Notes: generated by a model not told the origin, from the sequence alone. A stretch of 38,671 nt of DNA from Bacteroidota bacterium (GCA_029547265.1 JAKPPP010000072.1:1-38671); one strand, 5' to 3'; shown: positions 1 to 8,572, counted from the stretch's first letter. Program-made: numbers and translations.

Positions 1-1
1 T

Positions 2-193
2 GTGGCGGGATATATTGCCGGGGTTGATGTAGGATTAAGATACGACTTCTTTAAATATTTTTTCGTTGAGAACGAAGCTAAATGGTCGTTTGTAAATTAC
101 ACCAGCGCCTTACTTCCGTATGCAGGAAGAGCAAACCATCACTTCTGGGCATTCGAATATATCTTCTCCGTAGGAGCGAATATAAATTTGTAA
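2..193 (+). CDS. C-terminal fragment of a probable outer-membrane beta-barrel protein
   Basis: The frame is open from the left edge of the window and stops at 193, so this is only the last 63 residues of a longer protein whose start lies outside. The fragment alternates polar and aromatic residues (many F, Y and W) and closes with a short strand rich in G, N and I, as the last strands of outer-membrane barrels in Bacteroidota often do. It is convergent with the next gene; only 15 bases separate the two stop codons. The family cannot be named from so little sequence, and the barrel assignment is an inference from composition and the ending. Confidence 0.5.
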   Translation: MAGYIAGVDVGLRYDFFKYFFVENEAKWSFVNYTSALLPYAGRANHHFWAFEYIFSVGANINL

Positions 194-226
194 ATCGATA
201 TTATAGTTTTACTGTTTTACAAATTT
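184..226. terminator. AT-rich inverted repeat across two convergent stop codons
   Basis: An 11-base arm at 184-194 (AAATTTGTAAA) is matched exactly in reverse complement at 216-226, with a 21-base loop. It covers the last codons of both flanking convergent genes. It could act as a weak shared terminator, but it has no GC clamp and no separate T-tract, so this is tentative. Confidence 0.35.
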
Positions 227-1747
227 GCCTGTTAGTACTTCTTTCTCGGTTAGCAACCTCACAACATAAACTCCATCAGGTTGTGAAGCGAAACTTGAAC
301 TATAGGTAAAATACCCGGCATTTATAGGCTCTGACAATTCTTCGAGTAATTGTCCGCTTGAAGTATAAAATTGGACATTAGCAGTTCTTCCTGACAATTT
401 TTCAGCATTTATAAATACAGTTTTTATGTTACTGCTGTAATATAATTTCAATTCTTTCCTTGTGACATCAATACTAGGTAGGCCAACTGTTAAAGTGTCA
501 CAAGGACTACCAATCCATGCTCCCAATTCATAGTTAGGGTTGTTGGGAAGGCCAGCATACGCTTTGTGCCCTCCAAGAAAAAAACTAAACGGTTGAAAAT
601 CACATGCAGTACCAGAACTATCCGGGCTATTGATGACGGAAAGATTTGAGTTTGTTGTATTTATGTTGCCATAACAAAATAAATAATCGAAACATGTATC
701 GGGACTTAATGACATTGTACTCAAATATATTTTATTGTCTGGCCCCATTTTCAATAACCCAGGGGTATCATTTAAAAATACATGCAGAGTATCTGCACTT
801 GCTGCAAAATTTGAAGAATTCAAATCAAACTGAATTAAATAACTGGTATCTTGATTTGCTGTTTGATATATAGAACTTACATACATTTTACTTTCATCAG
901 GTGACACTTCAAATCCCCAATAAAATTTATAAGGAGGTCCACTCAGACCTTCAAAAGTTGTTTCATTTGACAGAACCCCTGTACATCTATCAAAATCAAA
1001 GCGTTCAATGATGCCTCGCGCAGAGACATTGTACAATCTACTGCCATCAGAATTAAATTTAAGACGAAAAAATCCGTCATCTATAGTTGGTATACCCAAA
1101 TTTTGAGTTGAAAACAACTGTACACCGGTTGAAGTAATGCTGTAAATCATGATAGCATTGGTACTTTGTGGCTTAGTCCAATTTCTGACTATTAACCACC
1201 AATCTCGACCATTACCATTCCGAATAACTGCAACACCGTCTGTCATTGTGTCCGTGCTAAGCCTTATATTTTTCTGTATCACCTTACCCAAACCAAGATT
1301 ATATGATAAATCGACTTTCGAATAATACAACCCATTATTTGTTCCTGAAACACCAAGACAAAACAAATAATACTGCATTGAATTTCCAGGATCTGGCACT
1401 ATTATCATTTCTTGATACCAAGCACTTCCTATGAGTGTATCTCCATTTTGCATTAATTGATGACTTTTATTAACTACAAAACCATACTTCGAATTACCTA
1501 TACCAGACAACCATAAAGATTTCAAAGGAGAACCGCAATAGAATAATAAGTTTCCTGTACTATCACAAATACTGGCGCAGGTACCTCTTGATCTCAATAT
1601 ACTTGATGCTGGTACCGGGGATGAAAGATTACTAAAATCTATGCCAGCACTATCTCCAAAAGCCCAATATCTATCCGTGTTTTGAGCATTTAGTGAACCG
1701 AATATCGAAAACAAAATAAAAACCAATAAGCTTCTAACCGCCTTCAT
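209..1747 (-). CDS. Secreted propeller-like protein with T9SS C-terminal sorting domain
   Basis: A 512-residue protein when started at the ATG at 1745-1747; the open frame extends eight codons upstream, but the next Met begins a clean signal peptide (MKAVRSLLVFILF..., Ala-Gln cleavage region), so the inner start is preferred. The N-terminal stretch (RYWAFGDSAGIDF, then a repeated pattern around 'TGNLLFYCG') resembles the propeller-like proteins common among Bacteroidota cargo. The last ~70 residues form a beta-rich domain ending 'GVYVVRLLTEKEVLTGKFVKQ' (short core GVYVVRL), the type A sorting signal read by the type IX secretion system. Expected to be exported across both membranes and anchored or released. 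Ligand or enzymatic role unknown. A TAnnTTTG box lies 31 bases upstream. Confidence 0.8.
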   Translation of the reverse strand: MKAVRSLLVFILFSIFGSLNAQNTDRYWAFGDSAGIDFSNLSSPVPASSILRSRGTCASICDSTGNLLFYCGSPLKSLWLSGIGNSKYGFVVNKSHQLMQNGDTLIGSAWYQEMIIVPDPGNSMQYYLFCLGVSGTNNGLYYSKVDLSYNLGLGKVIQKNIRLSTDTMTDGVAVIRNGNGRDWWLIVRNWTKPQSTNAIMIYSITSTGVQLFSTQNLGIPTIDDGFFRLKFNSDGSRLYNVSARGIIERFDFDRCTGVLSNETTFEGLSGPPYKFYWGFEVSPDESKMYVSSIYQTANQDTSYLIQFDLNSSNFAASADTLHVFLNDTPGLLKMGPDNKIYLSTMSLSPDTCFDYLFCYGNINTTNSNLSVINSPDSSGTACDFQPFSFFLGGHKAYAGLPNNPNYELGAWIGSPCDTLTVGLPSIDVTRKELKLYYSSNIKTVFINAEKLSGRTANVQFYTSSGQLLEELSEPINAGYFTYSSSFASQPDGVYVVRLLTEKEVLTGKFVKQ

Positions 1748-2073
1748 AAAGTGTAGTATTAAAGGGACCAATATTTACCAAATGTATATATTATTCATTA
1801 AAAAAGGAAATTGCTAATCACTTATCCGTTTGTAAGCGTTTATCTCCCGAATATTTGACGATTTTTTTGTAATTTTATTACGGGCGGGGAACTACTGTAT
1901 CCCAATCTGAAATTGGGAATTTGATTACGGAACGTATTCGGCGAAATATTAATTTCATTAAGTACAAGGATCTTTCAAATGACGGAGGAATCAGATTTAA
2001 TGGATCTGATTGCTTAGCTTCAGTCACAAGTTCTAAACGATTTCTTTTTATTTTTACCTCAAATTCTAATTTT
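1748..2073. other. Divergent intergenic region with two hairpins
   Basis: This 326-base gap separates two divergent genes. Besides the minus-strand promoter at 1779-1786, it holds an inverted repeat at 1900-1918 (TCCCAAT / ATTGGGA, 5-base loop) and another at 1989-2011 (AATCAGAT / ATCTGATT, 7-base loop). Both lie in the region that would be the 5' leader of the hydrolase gene at 2074. No TAnnTTTG box was found for that gene. Confidence 0.5.
1779..1786 (-). promoter_or_regulatory. -7 box TACATTTG
   Basis: Matches the Bacteroidota primary-sigma consensus TAnnTTTG on the minus strand, 31 bases before the start of the T9SS protein at 1747. No convincing -33 element is seen. Confidence 0.5.
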
Positions 2074-4362
2074 ATGCATGTAACCTTTAAGAAGTTCTAT
2101 GTCGCTCTTTTTGCGCTTACCCTGTTTTTAGATTTTAAAGGACATGCTCAGAAAATTCGTGTTGCTGATCTTTCGTTGAAGGATAGCGCTGCTGTGACCA
2201 AGAATATTTCTGTTATAGCTAAACGTGCCTTGGATGTTTTTACGAGTAATTCAAAACCCGATTTGTACGATGGATTATTTCGTTTGCAAATTGTGGCAGG
2301 TAAGTATGAATCGGCTCTTTCTTCAATCGATTCTATCCGTTCTACATTCGGTAGTCAGCCCATAAGCGATTTGCGACAAGTCGCATTTCCTTATGAGGTG
2401 TTTTGCCGTTCTCAAATGAAACTTAATGTCTCCGGAGCTTCGCCTATTGCTGTTTTTGATAGTGTCGCTAATGCCGTTTATTCCCAAATTCTACCTGAGT
2501 CACGGTCTGAGTTGGGAAATTACCTTTCGGTTTCTCCAAGCGATTTAAGCGCTCGTTATTCTAATTTGATAAATCAATTAGTTCCGGTTACAAGCGATTC
2601 CATTGATCTTTCCGACGCATACAGAATTTGTAAGACGTATAATAGTTTAATTGTGTTGACAGAGATGTATCCGCGAATTGAAAAGTATATTACTGATGAG
2701 GAGAATAGTAAATATGTTTTTCTGGATAGCTTGTTAATTCCTATGAAGGATGGTGGAACGTTGTCTGCCATTATGGTGAAGAAACGTACATTAACGGATA
2801 AGCGTCCCGTGCTCTTATTGTATAATATTTATGCAGGTCCTTCCGATCGCGCTGCCGCCAAGGAGATGGCCGATCACGGTTATATTGGTGTAGTAGTTAA
2901 TACCAGAGGGAAATTTTTAAGTAAAGATTCGATTTTCCCTTTTGAGCACGATGCGAATGATGCATATGAGATGATCGATTATTTAAGTCGTCATAAATGG
3001 TGCGACGGAAGAGTAGGGATGTATGGTGGAAGTTATTTGGGCTTTAGTCAGTGGAGTGCTTGCAAGAAAATGCATCCTGCGTTAAAAACGATTGTCCCCC
3101 AAGTGGCTGTTGGCATTGGAGTCGATTTTCCAATGATGGATGGTGTCCGAATGAATTATATGTTGCAATGGTCGCATTTTGTTTCGAATACCAAGCTCAC
3201 CGATTATCTCGAGATGAGAGATCAAGCTAAATGGTCGGACTTATGTTTGAATTGGTATCAAAAAGGACTTTCCATTCGTTCGCTCGATTCTTTAGAGGGA
3301 CGAAAGAGTTATTTATTCCATCGTTGGCTCGATCATCCTTTGCAGGATAGTTATTGGCAAAGTATGGTTCCCTTCGGGAAGGAATTCGCGAAGATCAATA
3401 TTCCTATTCTCACCACTACGGGATATTTCGATGATGATCAGCGAGGCGCTTTGTATTATTACCAAGAGCATTTAAAGTATAATCCGAATGCTGAGCATTA
3501 TTTGTTAATCGGTCCTTATGACCATAACGGTGGACAATCGGAAGCGCAAGAATCGGTACAAGGAATTACCGTCGATTCGGCAGCAATGATTTCAATTAAT
3601 AAAGTTGTTTTCGAGTGGTTCGATCATATCTTCGATAAAAAGCCACTCCCTGAATTGCTAGAAGATAAAGTGAATTTCGAAGTGATGGGAAGAGACGCAT
3701 GGCGACATACTCCTTCGTTAGCAGCCATGAATACCGATACCATTCGTTATTATTTGGGATCTAATAAAAATGCCGAAAATAAATTCGAATTAACGCTAAG
3801 CAAAAACAAAACAAAGAGTGAAATCAAGCAAGTGATCGATTTGAAAGATCGCAGCGACGGAAAAATTTGGGTTGAGAATGGCATTCCTATTTTGCAAGAC
3901 ACTGTTTTATGGCAACCGGGAATGATGGAATTTGAATCGCCGGCAATAATAAGCGGTATCAATATGAACGGATCATTTTGTGGAAAGTTGATTTTTACAA
4001 TCAATAAAAAGGATTTCGATCCGATGTTGTATTTGTACGAGAAAAAATCCGACGGCACCTATGTTTGCCTAAGCAATTTCATGTGCCGCGCATCCATGAA
4101 TGCCGACCGCACCAAACGTAATCTTCTAACACCGGAAAAAACGTATGAAGTCAATATCAATAACAGCTTTATGATTAGTCGTAAAATTGAGCAGGGGAGT
4201 AAGCTTGTATTGCTATTAGGAATCGTAAAATCTCCTCTCTGGGAAATCAACTACGGAACTGGAGGAGATGTCAGCCGCGAATCCATTAAAGATGCCAACG
4301 AACCTCTTCAGATTAATTGGAGTAGTGAAAGTTATATTGAGGTACCGGTTTTTAGGAAATGA
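2074..4362 (+). CDS. Secreted CocE/NonD-family hydrolase (peptidase S15-like)
   Basis: A 762-residue alpha/beta hydrolase. The ATG at 2074 is chosen because it begins a signal peptide (MHVTFKKFYVALFALTLFL... GHAQ); the frame stays open to a TTG at 1921 but that extension is not signal-like. The nucleophile is Ser320 in GGSYLG, the acid is likely Asp453-455 in GYFDDDQRG, and the histidine is His484 in GPYDHNGG, in the order and spacing of the CocE/NonD (X-Pro dipeptidyl-peptidase S15) family. After residue ~510 comes the beta-sandwich domain typical of the family. The first ~230 residues are an extra helical region, including a 'DGLFRLQIVAGKYESALSSIDSIR' type TPR-like segment (cited in short part). 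Members cleave acyl esters or amides; the substrate here cannot be told. Probably periplasmic. Confidence 0.85.
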   Translation: MHVTFKKFYVALFALTLFLDFKGHAQKIRVADLSLKDSAAVTKNISVIAKRALDVFTSNSKPDLYDGLFRLQIVAGKYESALSSIDSIRSTFGSQPISDLRQVAFPYEVFCRSQMKLNVSGASPIAVFDSVANAVYSQILPESRSELGNYLSVSPSDLSARYSNLINQLVPVTSDSIDLSDAYRICKTYNSLIVLTEMYPRIEKYITDEENSKYVFLDSLLIPMKDGGTLSAIMVKKRTLTDKRPVLLLYNIYAGPSDRAAAKEMADHGYIGVVVNTRGKFLSKDSIFPFEHDANDAYEMIDYLSRHKWCDGRVGMYGGSYLGFSQWSACKKMHPALKTIVPQVAVGIGVDFPMMDGVRMNYMLQWSHFVSNTKLTDYLEMRDQAKWSDLCLNWYQKGLSIRSLDSLEGRKSYLFHRWLDHPLQDSYWQSMVPFGKEFAKINIPILTTTGYFDDDQRGALYYYQEHLKYNPNAEHYLLIGPYDHNGGQSEAQESVQGITVDSAAMISINKVVFEWFDHIFDKKPLPELLEDKVNFEVMGRDAWRHTPSLAAMNTDTIRYYLGSNKNAENKFELTLSKNKTKSEIKQVIDLKDRSDGKIWVENGIPILQDTVLWQPGMMEFESPAIISGINMNGSFCGKLIFTINKKDFDPMLYLYEKKSDGTYVCLSNFMCRASMNADRTKRNLLTPEKTYEVNINNSFMISRKIEQGSKLVLLLGIVKSPLWEINYGTGGDVSRESIKDANEPLQINWSSESYIEVPVFRK

Positions 4363-4368
4363 ATTATT

Positions 4369-4487
4369 GATGCTCGATGCTCGATAATTGATGCTGGATA
4401 CTCGATGCTTGATGCTTGATGCTCGATGCTCGATGCTCGATGCTCGATTATCGATGCTCGATTATCAATCATTGATTCTCGATTTTA
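4369..4487 (+). repeat. 17-unit degenerate heptanucleotide array, GATGCTC type
   Basis: From 4369 the sequence divides without slippage into 17 consecutive 7-base units, 16 of which begin with GAT. GATGCTC occurs seven times, with variants GATGCTT, GATGCTG, GATTATC, GATACTC, GATAATT, GATTCTC, AATCATT and GATTTTA. It starts seven bases after the stop codon of the upstream hydrolase. Confidence 0.95.
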
Positions 4488-4559
4488 TATCGGAATTGAA
4501 AAACAGGTGGGGAGAAGAATAATTCGGTTCAGTTCAAGAAGTTAATTGCTGTCCTGAAT

Positions 4560-4633
4560 AAAATCCTTTTAAATCCGTTGCTCATCGTTTACGATGAGAT
4601 CTGTGTTAGTCCCCACGGGACGAATTCGTGTTC
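4560..4633 (+). repeat. Two-hairpin intergenic element, copy A
   Basis: Begins AAAATCCTTTTAAATCC (4560-4576), then a 7-bp hairpin at 4581-4598 (CTCATCG / CGATGAG, loop TTTA), a 5-bp hairpin at 4609-4621 (GTCCC / GGGAC, loop CAC), and ends GAATTCGTGTTC. The copy at 28911-28975 has the same head, tail and two hairpins but different stem sequences. Confidence 0.75.
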
Positions 4634-4642
4634 TTATTAAAA

Positions 4643-4690
4643 GATGCAGGATACAGGATACAGGATACAGGATGAAAGATGCTAGATGTT
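4643..4690 (+). repeat. Heptad tract, GATACAG type
   Basis: Seven units in plus orientation: GATGCAG, three GATACAG, GATGAAA, GATGCTA, GATGTTT. A 27-base segment at 4648-4674 is identical to 26371-26397. Confidence 0.9.
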
Positions 4691-4725
4691 TACTTTACAC
4701 AATCAAGAACCAAAATCTTATTGCA

Positions 4726-4767
4726 TGAAATCAAGAATCGATAATCGATAATCGAGCATCTATCATC
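4726..4767 (-). repeat. Heptad tract in minus orientation
   Basis: Read on the minus strand the units are GATGATA, GATGCTC, GATTATC, GATTATC, GATTCTT, GATTTCA. Bases 4744-4760 are the exact reverse complement of 4439-4455 (17 bases), so the tract and the first array form an inverted pair about 300 bases apart with hairpin element A between them. Confidence 0.9.
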
Positions 4768-4820
4768 AAACAGATATTAATCAATCATGTAATTCCGCAT
4801 TACCAACGGCCCATAACCAA

Positions 4821-5471
4821 TTACTTCACCAACTTATATACTTCCATTCTTGGATCATTAATCAACAACCCCGGATTAATTCCAGGTTGTCCTTCGGGCA
4901 CTTCCATTTGAAAATAATCTTGGTAGTATTTACTCCAGCCCGGGAAAGTTTTCTTTGATTTAGGATCTTTGAAAGTCATTGGTTTCATCTCGAAAAATGG
5001 CTTTCCGTGATTTGCATCTTTGTAAGCATAATACACTAACTCCGCGCAATAGATATGCGCCGAATCATCGAGGTATTTATTGTCGTAGGGTATGCCGAAA
5101 TATTTCTTAGCGGATTTCGAAGCATCCGAGATCTCTCTTCCGTATTCTTTCTTTAATCGTCCCACGTAAACGGGATTCTTCGTTCTGCTGATAAAGCTAT
5201 CGATAGTGATAGTATCAACAGTTGCATCACATGCTTCAATCACCCATAATTGTCGGTTGTAAAGTGTCATCATCGCCACATGTGAAAAGTGCTTTCCGTC
5301 GTAACCGGGCGTTACTTTCTTAATGGATTTTGATAGAGAACTATTGCCTAAATCTTGGAATAACATATCTCCAACTCTTAATTTACTTTTGTCCAGTGTT
5401 GGGATTTGTCCAATGCCGATTTCGGTAATGCCTACCGTTAGTGCTACTAGAATGAATATTCTTTTCAGCAT
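4821..5471 (-). CDS. YiiX/NlpC-P60-like cysteine hydrolase
   Basis: A 216-residue protein with an N-terminal signal peptide (MLKRIFILVALTVG, cleavage near GIGQ). It has the circularly permuted NlpC/P60 layout of the YiiX/YaeF-type family: the 'LRVGDMLFQD' opening strand, His64 in HFSHVAMM before the cysteine, and the catalytic Cys142 in YCAELVYYAY. Such enzymes are papain-like amidases or acyl-transferases thought to act on peptidoglycan peptides or lipids; the substrate of this one is unknown. It starts four bases after the stop codon of sppA and is probably co-transcribed from the sppA promoter, which suggests a periplasmic clean-up or envelope-maintenance role, an inference from position only. 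Confidence 0.8.
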   Translation of the reverse strand: MLKRIFILVALTVGITEIGIGQIPTLDKSKLRVGDMLFQDLGNSSLSKSIKKVTPGYDGKHFSHVAMMTLYNRQLWVIEACDATVDTITIDSFISRTKNPVYVGRLKKEYGREISDASKSAKKYFGIPYDNKYLDDSAHIYCAELVYYAYKDANHGKPFFEMKPMTFKDPKSKKTFPGWSKYYQDYFQMEVPEGQPGINPGLLINDPRMEVYKLVK

Positions 5472-5475
5472 GTGA

Positions 5476-7239
5476 TTAGTTGAATTTTACTCCGTAAAGT
5501 GTACGCGCCTGAATGCCTTGAACTTTCACTAAATCGTTAGCAGCTTTGTAGTATTCATATCCAACTCCTAACTTATTTTCCATATACCAAGTTTTAGCTT
5601 CGCTCGATAAATCGCTCATCAACATTTGGAAAGGTTCTTCTTGTTCCGGTAAAGATTTAATGCGGAATTCTTTCAGTTTTGCAAGTGATGCAGCTGCTTT
5701 GATCGCATCTTCAACTCCTCCTAATTCGTCAACTAATCCAATACGCTTTGCATCAACTCCGCTCCAAACTCTACCTTGTCCGATGCTGTCAACATCCGCT
5801 TGTTTCATTTTTCTTCCTTCTGCTACGCGAGAGGTGAAAGTATTGTAAACTTCATCAACACTGTTTTGCATAATTAAACGCTCGCCGGGAGTTAACGGAC
5901 GACTCATCGTTCCAAGGTCAGTATAGTTGCTGGTTTTGTAAGTATCGAAGGTAATGCCTAATTTGTTTTTAAACATATTGCCTGCGTTGAACATTAGTCC
6001 GAATACACCAATTGATCCTGTGATGGTATTCGGTTCTGCAAAAATTTTGTCAGCAGCACATGATATATAATATCCTCCGGATGCCGCAACATCGCCCATT
6101 GAAACAACTACCGGTTTCGATTTTTTTGCGAGTATTACTTCTCTCCAAATAATGTCGGATGCCAAAGCGCTTCCACCCGGAGAATTGACACGTAAAACAA
6201 TCGCTTTTACTTTTTCGTCTTTACGAGCCTGTGCAATTGCTTCTGCTAATGTTTCAGAGCCGATGGTGTTGTCGTCGCCTTCGCCACTTTGGATTTCTCC
6301 ATTCGCGTAAATAACTGCAATCTTATCTTTCGCTAATCCTGTCGATTTAACCGCATTTCTATATTTCGAAATAGAAATCAATTTTAACTCAGCTGATTTT
6401 TCTTTACCGCATTTCATGTTCAAGTCTTCAACAAATTGATCGTAGTAAGCTAATTGATCAACCAGTTTTAATTCCAGTGCAGTATTCGCGTTACGTGCTT
6501 TTAAACTATCAGCAATTAGATAGATCTCTTCTTTTGTTAATTTTCTAGATGCAGCGATATTCGTAGCCATGTGATTCCAAATCGGATCAATAAATCCCGC
6601 AATCTGTGTTCTGTTTTCTTCGCTCATATCAGCGCGAATAAAAGGCTCTATGGCACTTTTGTACTTGCCGTGGCGGATTACTTCAGGTTCGATCTCTAAC
6701 TTGTCTAGTGTGCCTTTAAAGAAGGCTAGTTGCGTTGCTAGTCCGTTGAGCGTTAAAGCACCTTGAGGATTCAAATAAATTTTATCGGATACTGAAGCAA
6801 GGTAATATGCTCCTTGCGTATATTCTTCTGCATATGCATAAATGAACTTTCCCGATTTTTTAAAATCGAGTAGGGCATTTCTGATTTCTTCGGTAGTTGC
6901 AATTCCTGCAGCAATCGATTGCACATCTAAATAAATCCCTTTGATGTTCGCATCCGTTTTTGCATTTTTAATTTCTCCTAAAATATCGTTTAACCCCGGT
7001 TGTTGCTTTGCTCTTAGTTTTCCTAAGTCGAGGGTTTCAAAGGGATTGTTCGATGATCTTTCTTTGATCGCTTGGTTGAATGATATGTGAAGTATGCTTC
7101 CTTCACTAACTTTTACTTCTTCTTTACCTGCCGATGATACGGTAGCTGAAATAATTGCGATGAGCACAAAAAAGATCAATACGATCGATAAAAAGAAGCC
7201 TAACATTGAGGCAAAGAGAAATTTAAAGAATTGTTTCAT
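5476..7239 (-). CDS. sppA: Signal peptide peptidase SppA, 67-kDa type
   Basis: A 587-residue membrane-anchored serine protease, close to the double-domain SppA length of E. coli. One transmembrane segment lies at about residues 8-32. The N-terminal half carries the general-base lysine (Lys194 in GKYKSAIEPF) and the C-terminal half the nucleophile (Ser387 in GDVAASGGYY), with the oxyanion-type loop VNSPGGSALASD just before it and TGSIGVFG after it. This Ser-Lys dyad split between two tandem ClpP-fold repeats is the mark of the family. It degrades signal peptides left in the membrane after preprotein cleavage. First gene of a two-gene unit with the YiiX-like hydrolase. A TAnnTTTG box lies 22 bases upstream of the ATG. 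Confidence 0.95.
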   Translation of the reverse strand: MKQFFKFLFASMLGFFLSIVLIFFVLIAIISATVSSAGKEEVKVSEGSILHISFNQAIKERSSNNPFETLDLGKLRAKQQPGLNDILGEIKNAKTDANIKGIYLDVQSIAAGIATTEEIRNALLDFKKSGKFIYAYAEEYTQGAYYLASVSDKIYLNPQGALTLNGLATQLAFFKGTLDKLEIEPEVIRHGKYKSAIEPFIRADMSEENRTQIAGFIDPIWNHMATNIAASRKLTKEEIYLIADSLKARNANTALELKLVDQLAYYDQFVEDLNMKCGKEKSAELKLISISKYRNAVKSTGLAKDKIAVIYANGEIQSGEGDDNTIGSETLAEAIAQARKDEKVKAIVLRVNSPGGSALASDIIWREVILAKKSKPVVVSMGDVAASGGYYISCAADKIFAEPNTITGSIGVFGLMFNAGNMFKNKLGITFDTYKTSNYTDLGTMSRPLTPGERLIMQNSVDEVYNTFTSRVAEGRKMKQADVDSIGQGRVWSGVDAKRIGLVDELGGVEDAIKAAASLAKLKEFRIKSLPEQEEPFQMLMSDLSSEAKTWYMENKLGVGYEYYKAANDLVKVQGIQARTLYGVKFN

Positions 7240-7261
7240 GTTTGTTGATTCTGTTCACTAA

Positions 7262-7269
7262 CAAATATA
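7262..7269 (-). promoter_or_regulatory. -7 box TATATTTG (sppA)
   Basis: TAnnTTTG match on the minus strand, 22 bases before the sppA ATG; predicts a leader of roughly 17 bases. Confidence 0.55.
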
Positions 7270-7319
7270 GGTCACTTTGATTTTTTAACGGGCGTTATTT
7301 CTGACGCTTCAGTACGCGA

Positions 7320-8540
7320 TTAAAGCACTTCAATGCTTTGGCGTGCTGTTTGTCCGTTGCGTTTTACTTCGATGGTATATTTTCCTTTAACAAGCGAAGG
7401 GCCGGCAAAGTTAGTGCTTTGTGCGTCGGTTTCCTTGCGAAACAGGCTTTTATTGGCGCTATCGCTGATGTTTACTTCGATGCCTTGTTGGTCGAATGCT
7501 TCTCGGTTGAATACGAGCTGATTATCGCTATGTAGATGTATGGTCCATTCTGCAGTCAGCTGACGAAGCATTTTTCGTTTGTTTACGGGACGTTTTTTGG
7601 TGATGATTTTACTCTCTGTTTCGCTTTCTTTTGTCTTCACTAAATCATCGTTAGTAGCTTTCAGGCGAAATGTTTTATCCGCTATTTTTTCCCACCGACG
7701 GATATAGTCGATGCTCATGCTTTTAGGGAATTGCTTTGGGTCGGGGGCTCCGGTATAGTTACCATTGTCGGTGGTGACCGCCATATTCGCGATGATCCAC
7801 ATAGGGTGATTAAACCTTCCTTTCCAAAGCGCGGCTGGTTGTCCGTTTAAATACCATTTGATGAAGTCAGGTTGCCACTCTGCCGAGATGGTATTATATC
7901 CTTGCAGCCAGTTGCGATTGGTCTTTAAATTCGCTCCCCAGCCTTTTTTGAATAGTCCGCCCCAAACGGGATAATTGTCGCATCCGTTTTTGCAATGTAC
8001 ATCGACGTGAAAATATTCAGGCTGCTTTCCGGAAATTTCAAAGATGTCGATTTCTTCTGCATCTATACTGCCGAATAACCAAAATGCCGGCCATAGTCCA
8101 TTGCCTCCTTCGGTTTTAAATCGCGCTTGATAAATGCCATAACTGTATTGTTCTTTCGAAAATAGAATCCCGGAGGTGTAATCAAAACTCATCAAGTTTT
8201 TGGCGTCCGGCTTTTCATTGCATTTCAATACATAATTATCGGCTTCATAGGGAATGGCTTTTTCGGTAACATGCTCGTATTTTGCAGTGACTTGCATGAT
8301 GCCGTTTTGCTCTCTGAAGTTTCCTCCGTCGGTATAGTAATTTAAATCTCTACTGCAATATAAATGTCGAGCCCAAGGATATCCGGTATTCCAGAAATCT
8401 CTGTTGATTTCATTGCCGTTGAATTCATCTCCATTGCTGTATTGCCACCAACTTGTTTCTTCGTCGTTGATGCGAAGCAAGAGTTGTGCGTCAACTGCAT
8501 TGCTGATAAATAGAAAGATTGGAATTAATAGATGCTTCAT
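7320..8540 (-). CDS. Secreted glycoside hydrolase family 16 protein
   Basis: A 406-residue protein with a signal peptide (MKHLLIPIFLFISNAVDAQ). Residues ~30-285 form a GH16 jelly-roll domain. The catalytic motif ExDxxE is intact as EIDIFE, with nucleophile Glu163, assisting Asp165 and acid/base Glu168, preceded by GNGLWPAFWLFG. GH16 enzymes cut beta-1,3 or beta-1,4 links in laminarin, lichenan, agar, carrageenan or porphyran; the specificity cannot be read from these motifs. Residues ~320-406 are an additional beta-rich region after a Lys-rich linker; it does not look like a canonical T9SS signal. No SusC/SusD genes are nearby, so it is not part of a visible polysaccharide utilisation locus. 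Own TAnnTTTG box 32 bases upstream. Confidence 0.9.
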   Translation of the reverse strand: MKHLLIPIFLFISNAVDAQLLLRINDEETSWWQYSNGDEFNGNEINRDFWNTGYPWARHLYCSRDLNYYTDGGNFREQNGIMQVTAKYEHVTEKAIPYEADNYVLKCNEKPDAKNLMSFDYTSGILFSKEQYSYGIYQARFKTEGGNGLWPAFWLFGSIDAEEIDIFEISGKQPEYFHVDVHCKNGCDNYPVWGGLFKKGWGANLKTNRNWLQGYNTISAEWQPDFIKWYLNGQPAALWKGRFNHPMWIIANMAVTTDNGNYTGAPDPKQFPKSMSIDYIRRWEKIADKTFRLKATNDDLVKTKESETESKIITKKRPVNKRKMLRQLTAEWTIHLHSDNQLVFNREAFDQQGIEVNISDSANKSLFRKETDAQSTNFAGPSLVKGKYTIEVKRNGQTARQSIEVL

Positions 8541-8572
8541 GCCGAATAGATTTTCTTAATGGAAATTCTATT

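Larger units (their letters stand above)
4363..4820. other. Gene-free stretch filled with heptad repeats and a two-hairpin element
   Basis: No credible coding sequence in these 458 bases between two convergent genes. They hold a plus-oriented GAT-heptad array, a two-hairpin element, a second plus-oriented heptad tract and a minus-oriented tract, each listed separately. Confidence 0.8.

Noticed and set aside
1921..2073. N-terminal extension of the CocE-type hydrolase from a TTG
   Set aside because: The sequence has no signal-peptide features, contains two hairpins, and the ATG at 2074 begins a clean signal peptide.
4369..4487. CRISPR array
   Set aside because: Units are 7 bases with no spacers of 25-40 bases, and no cas genes are near.
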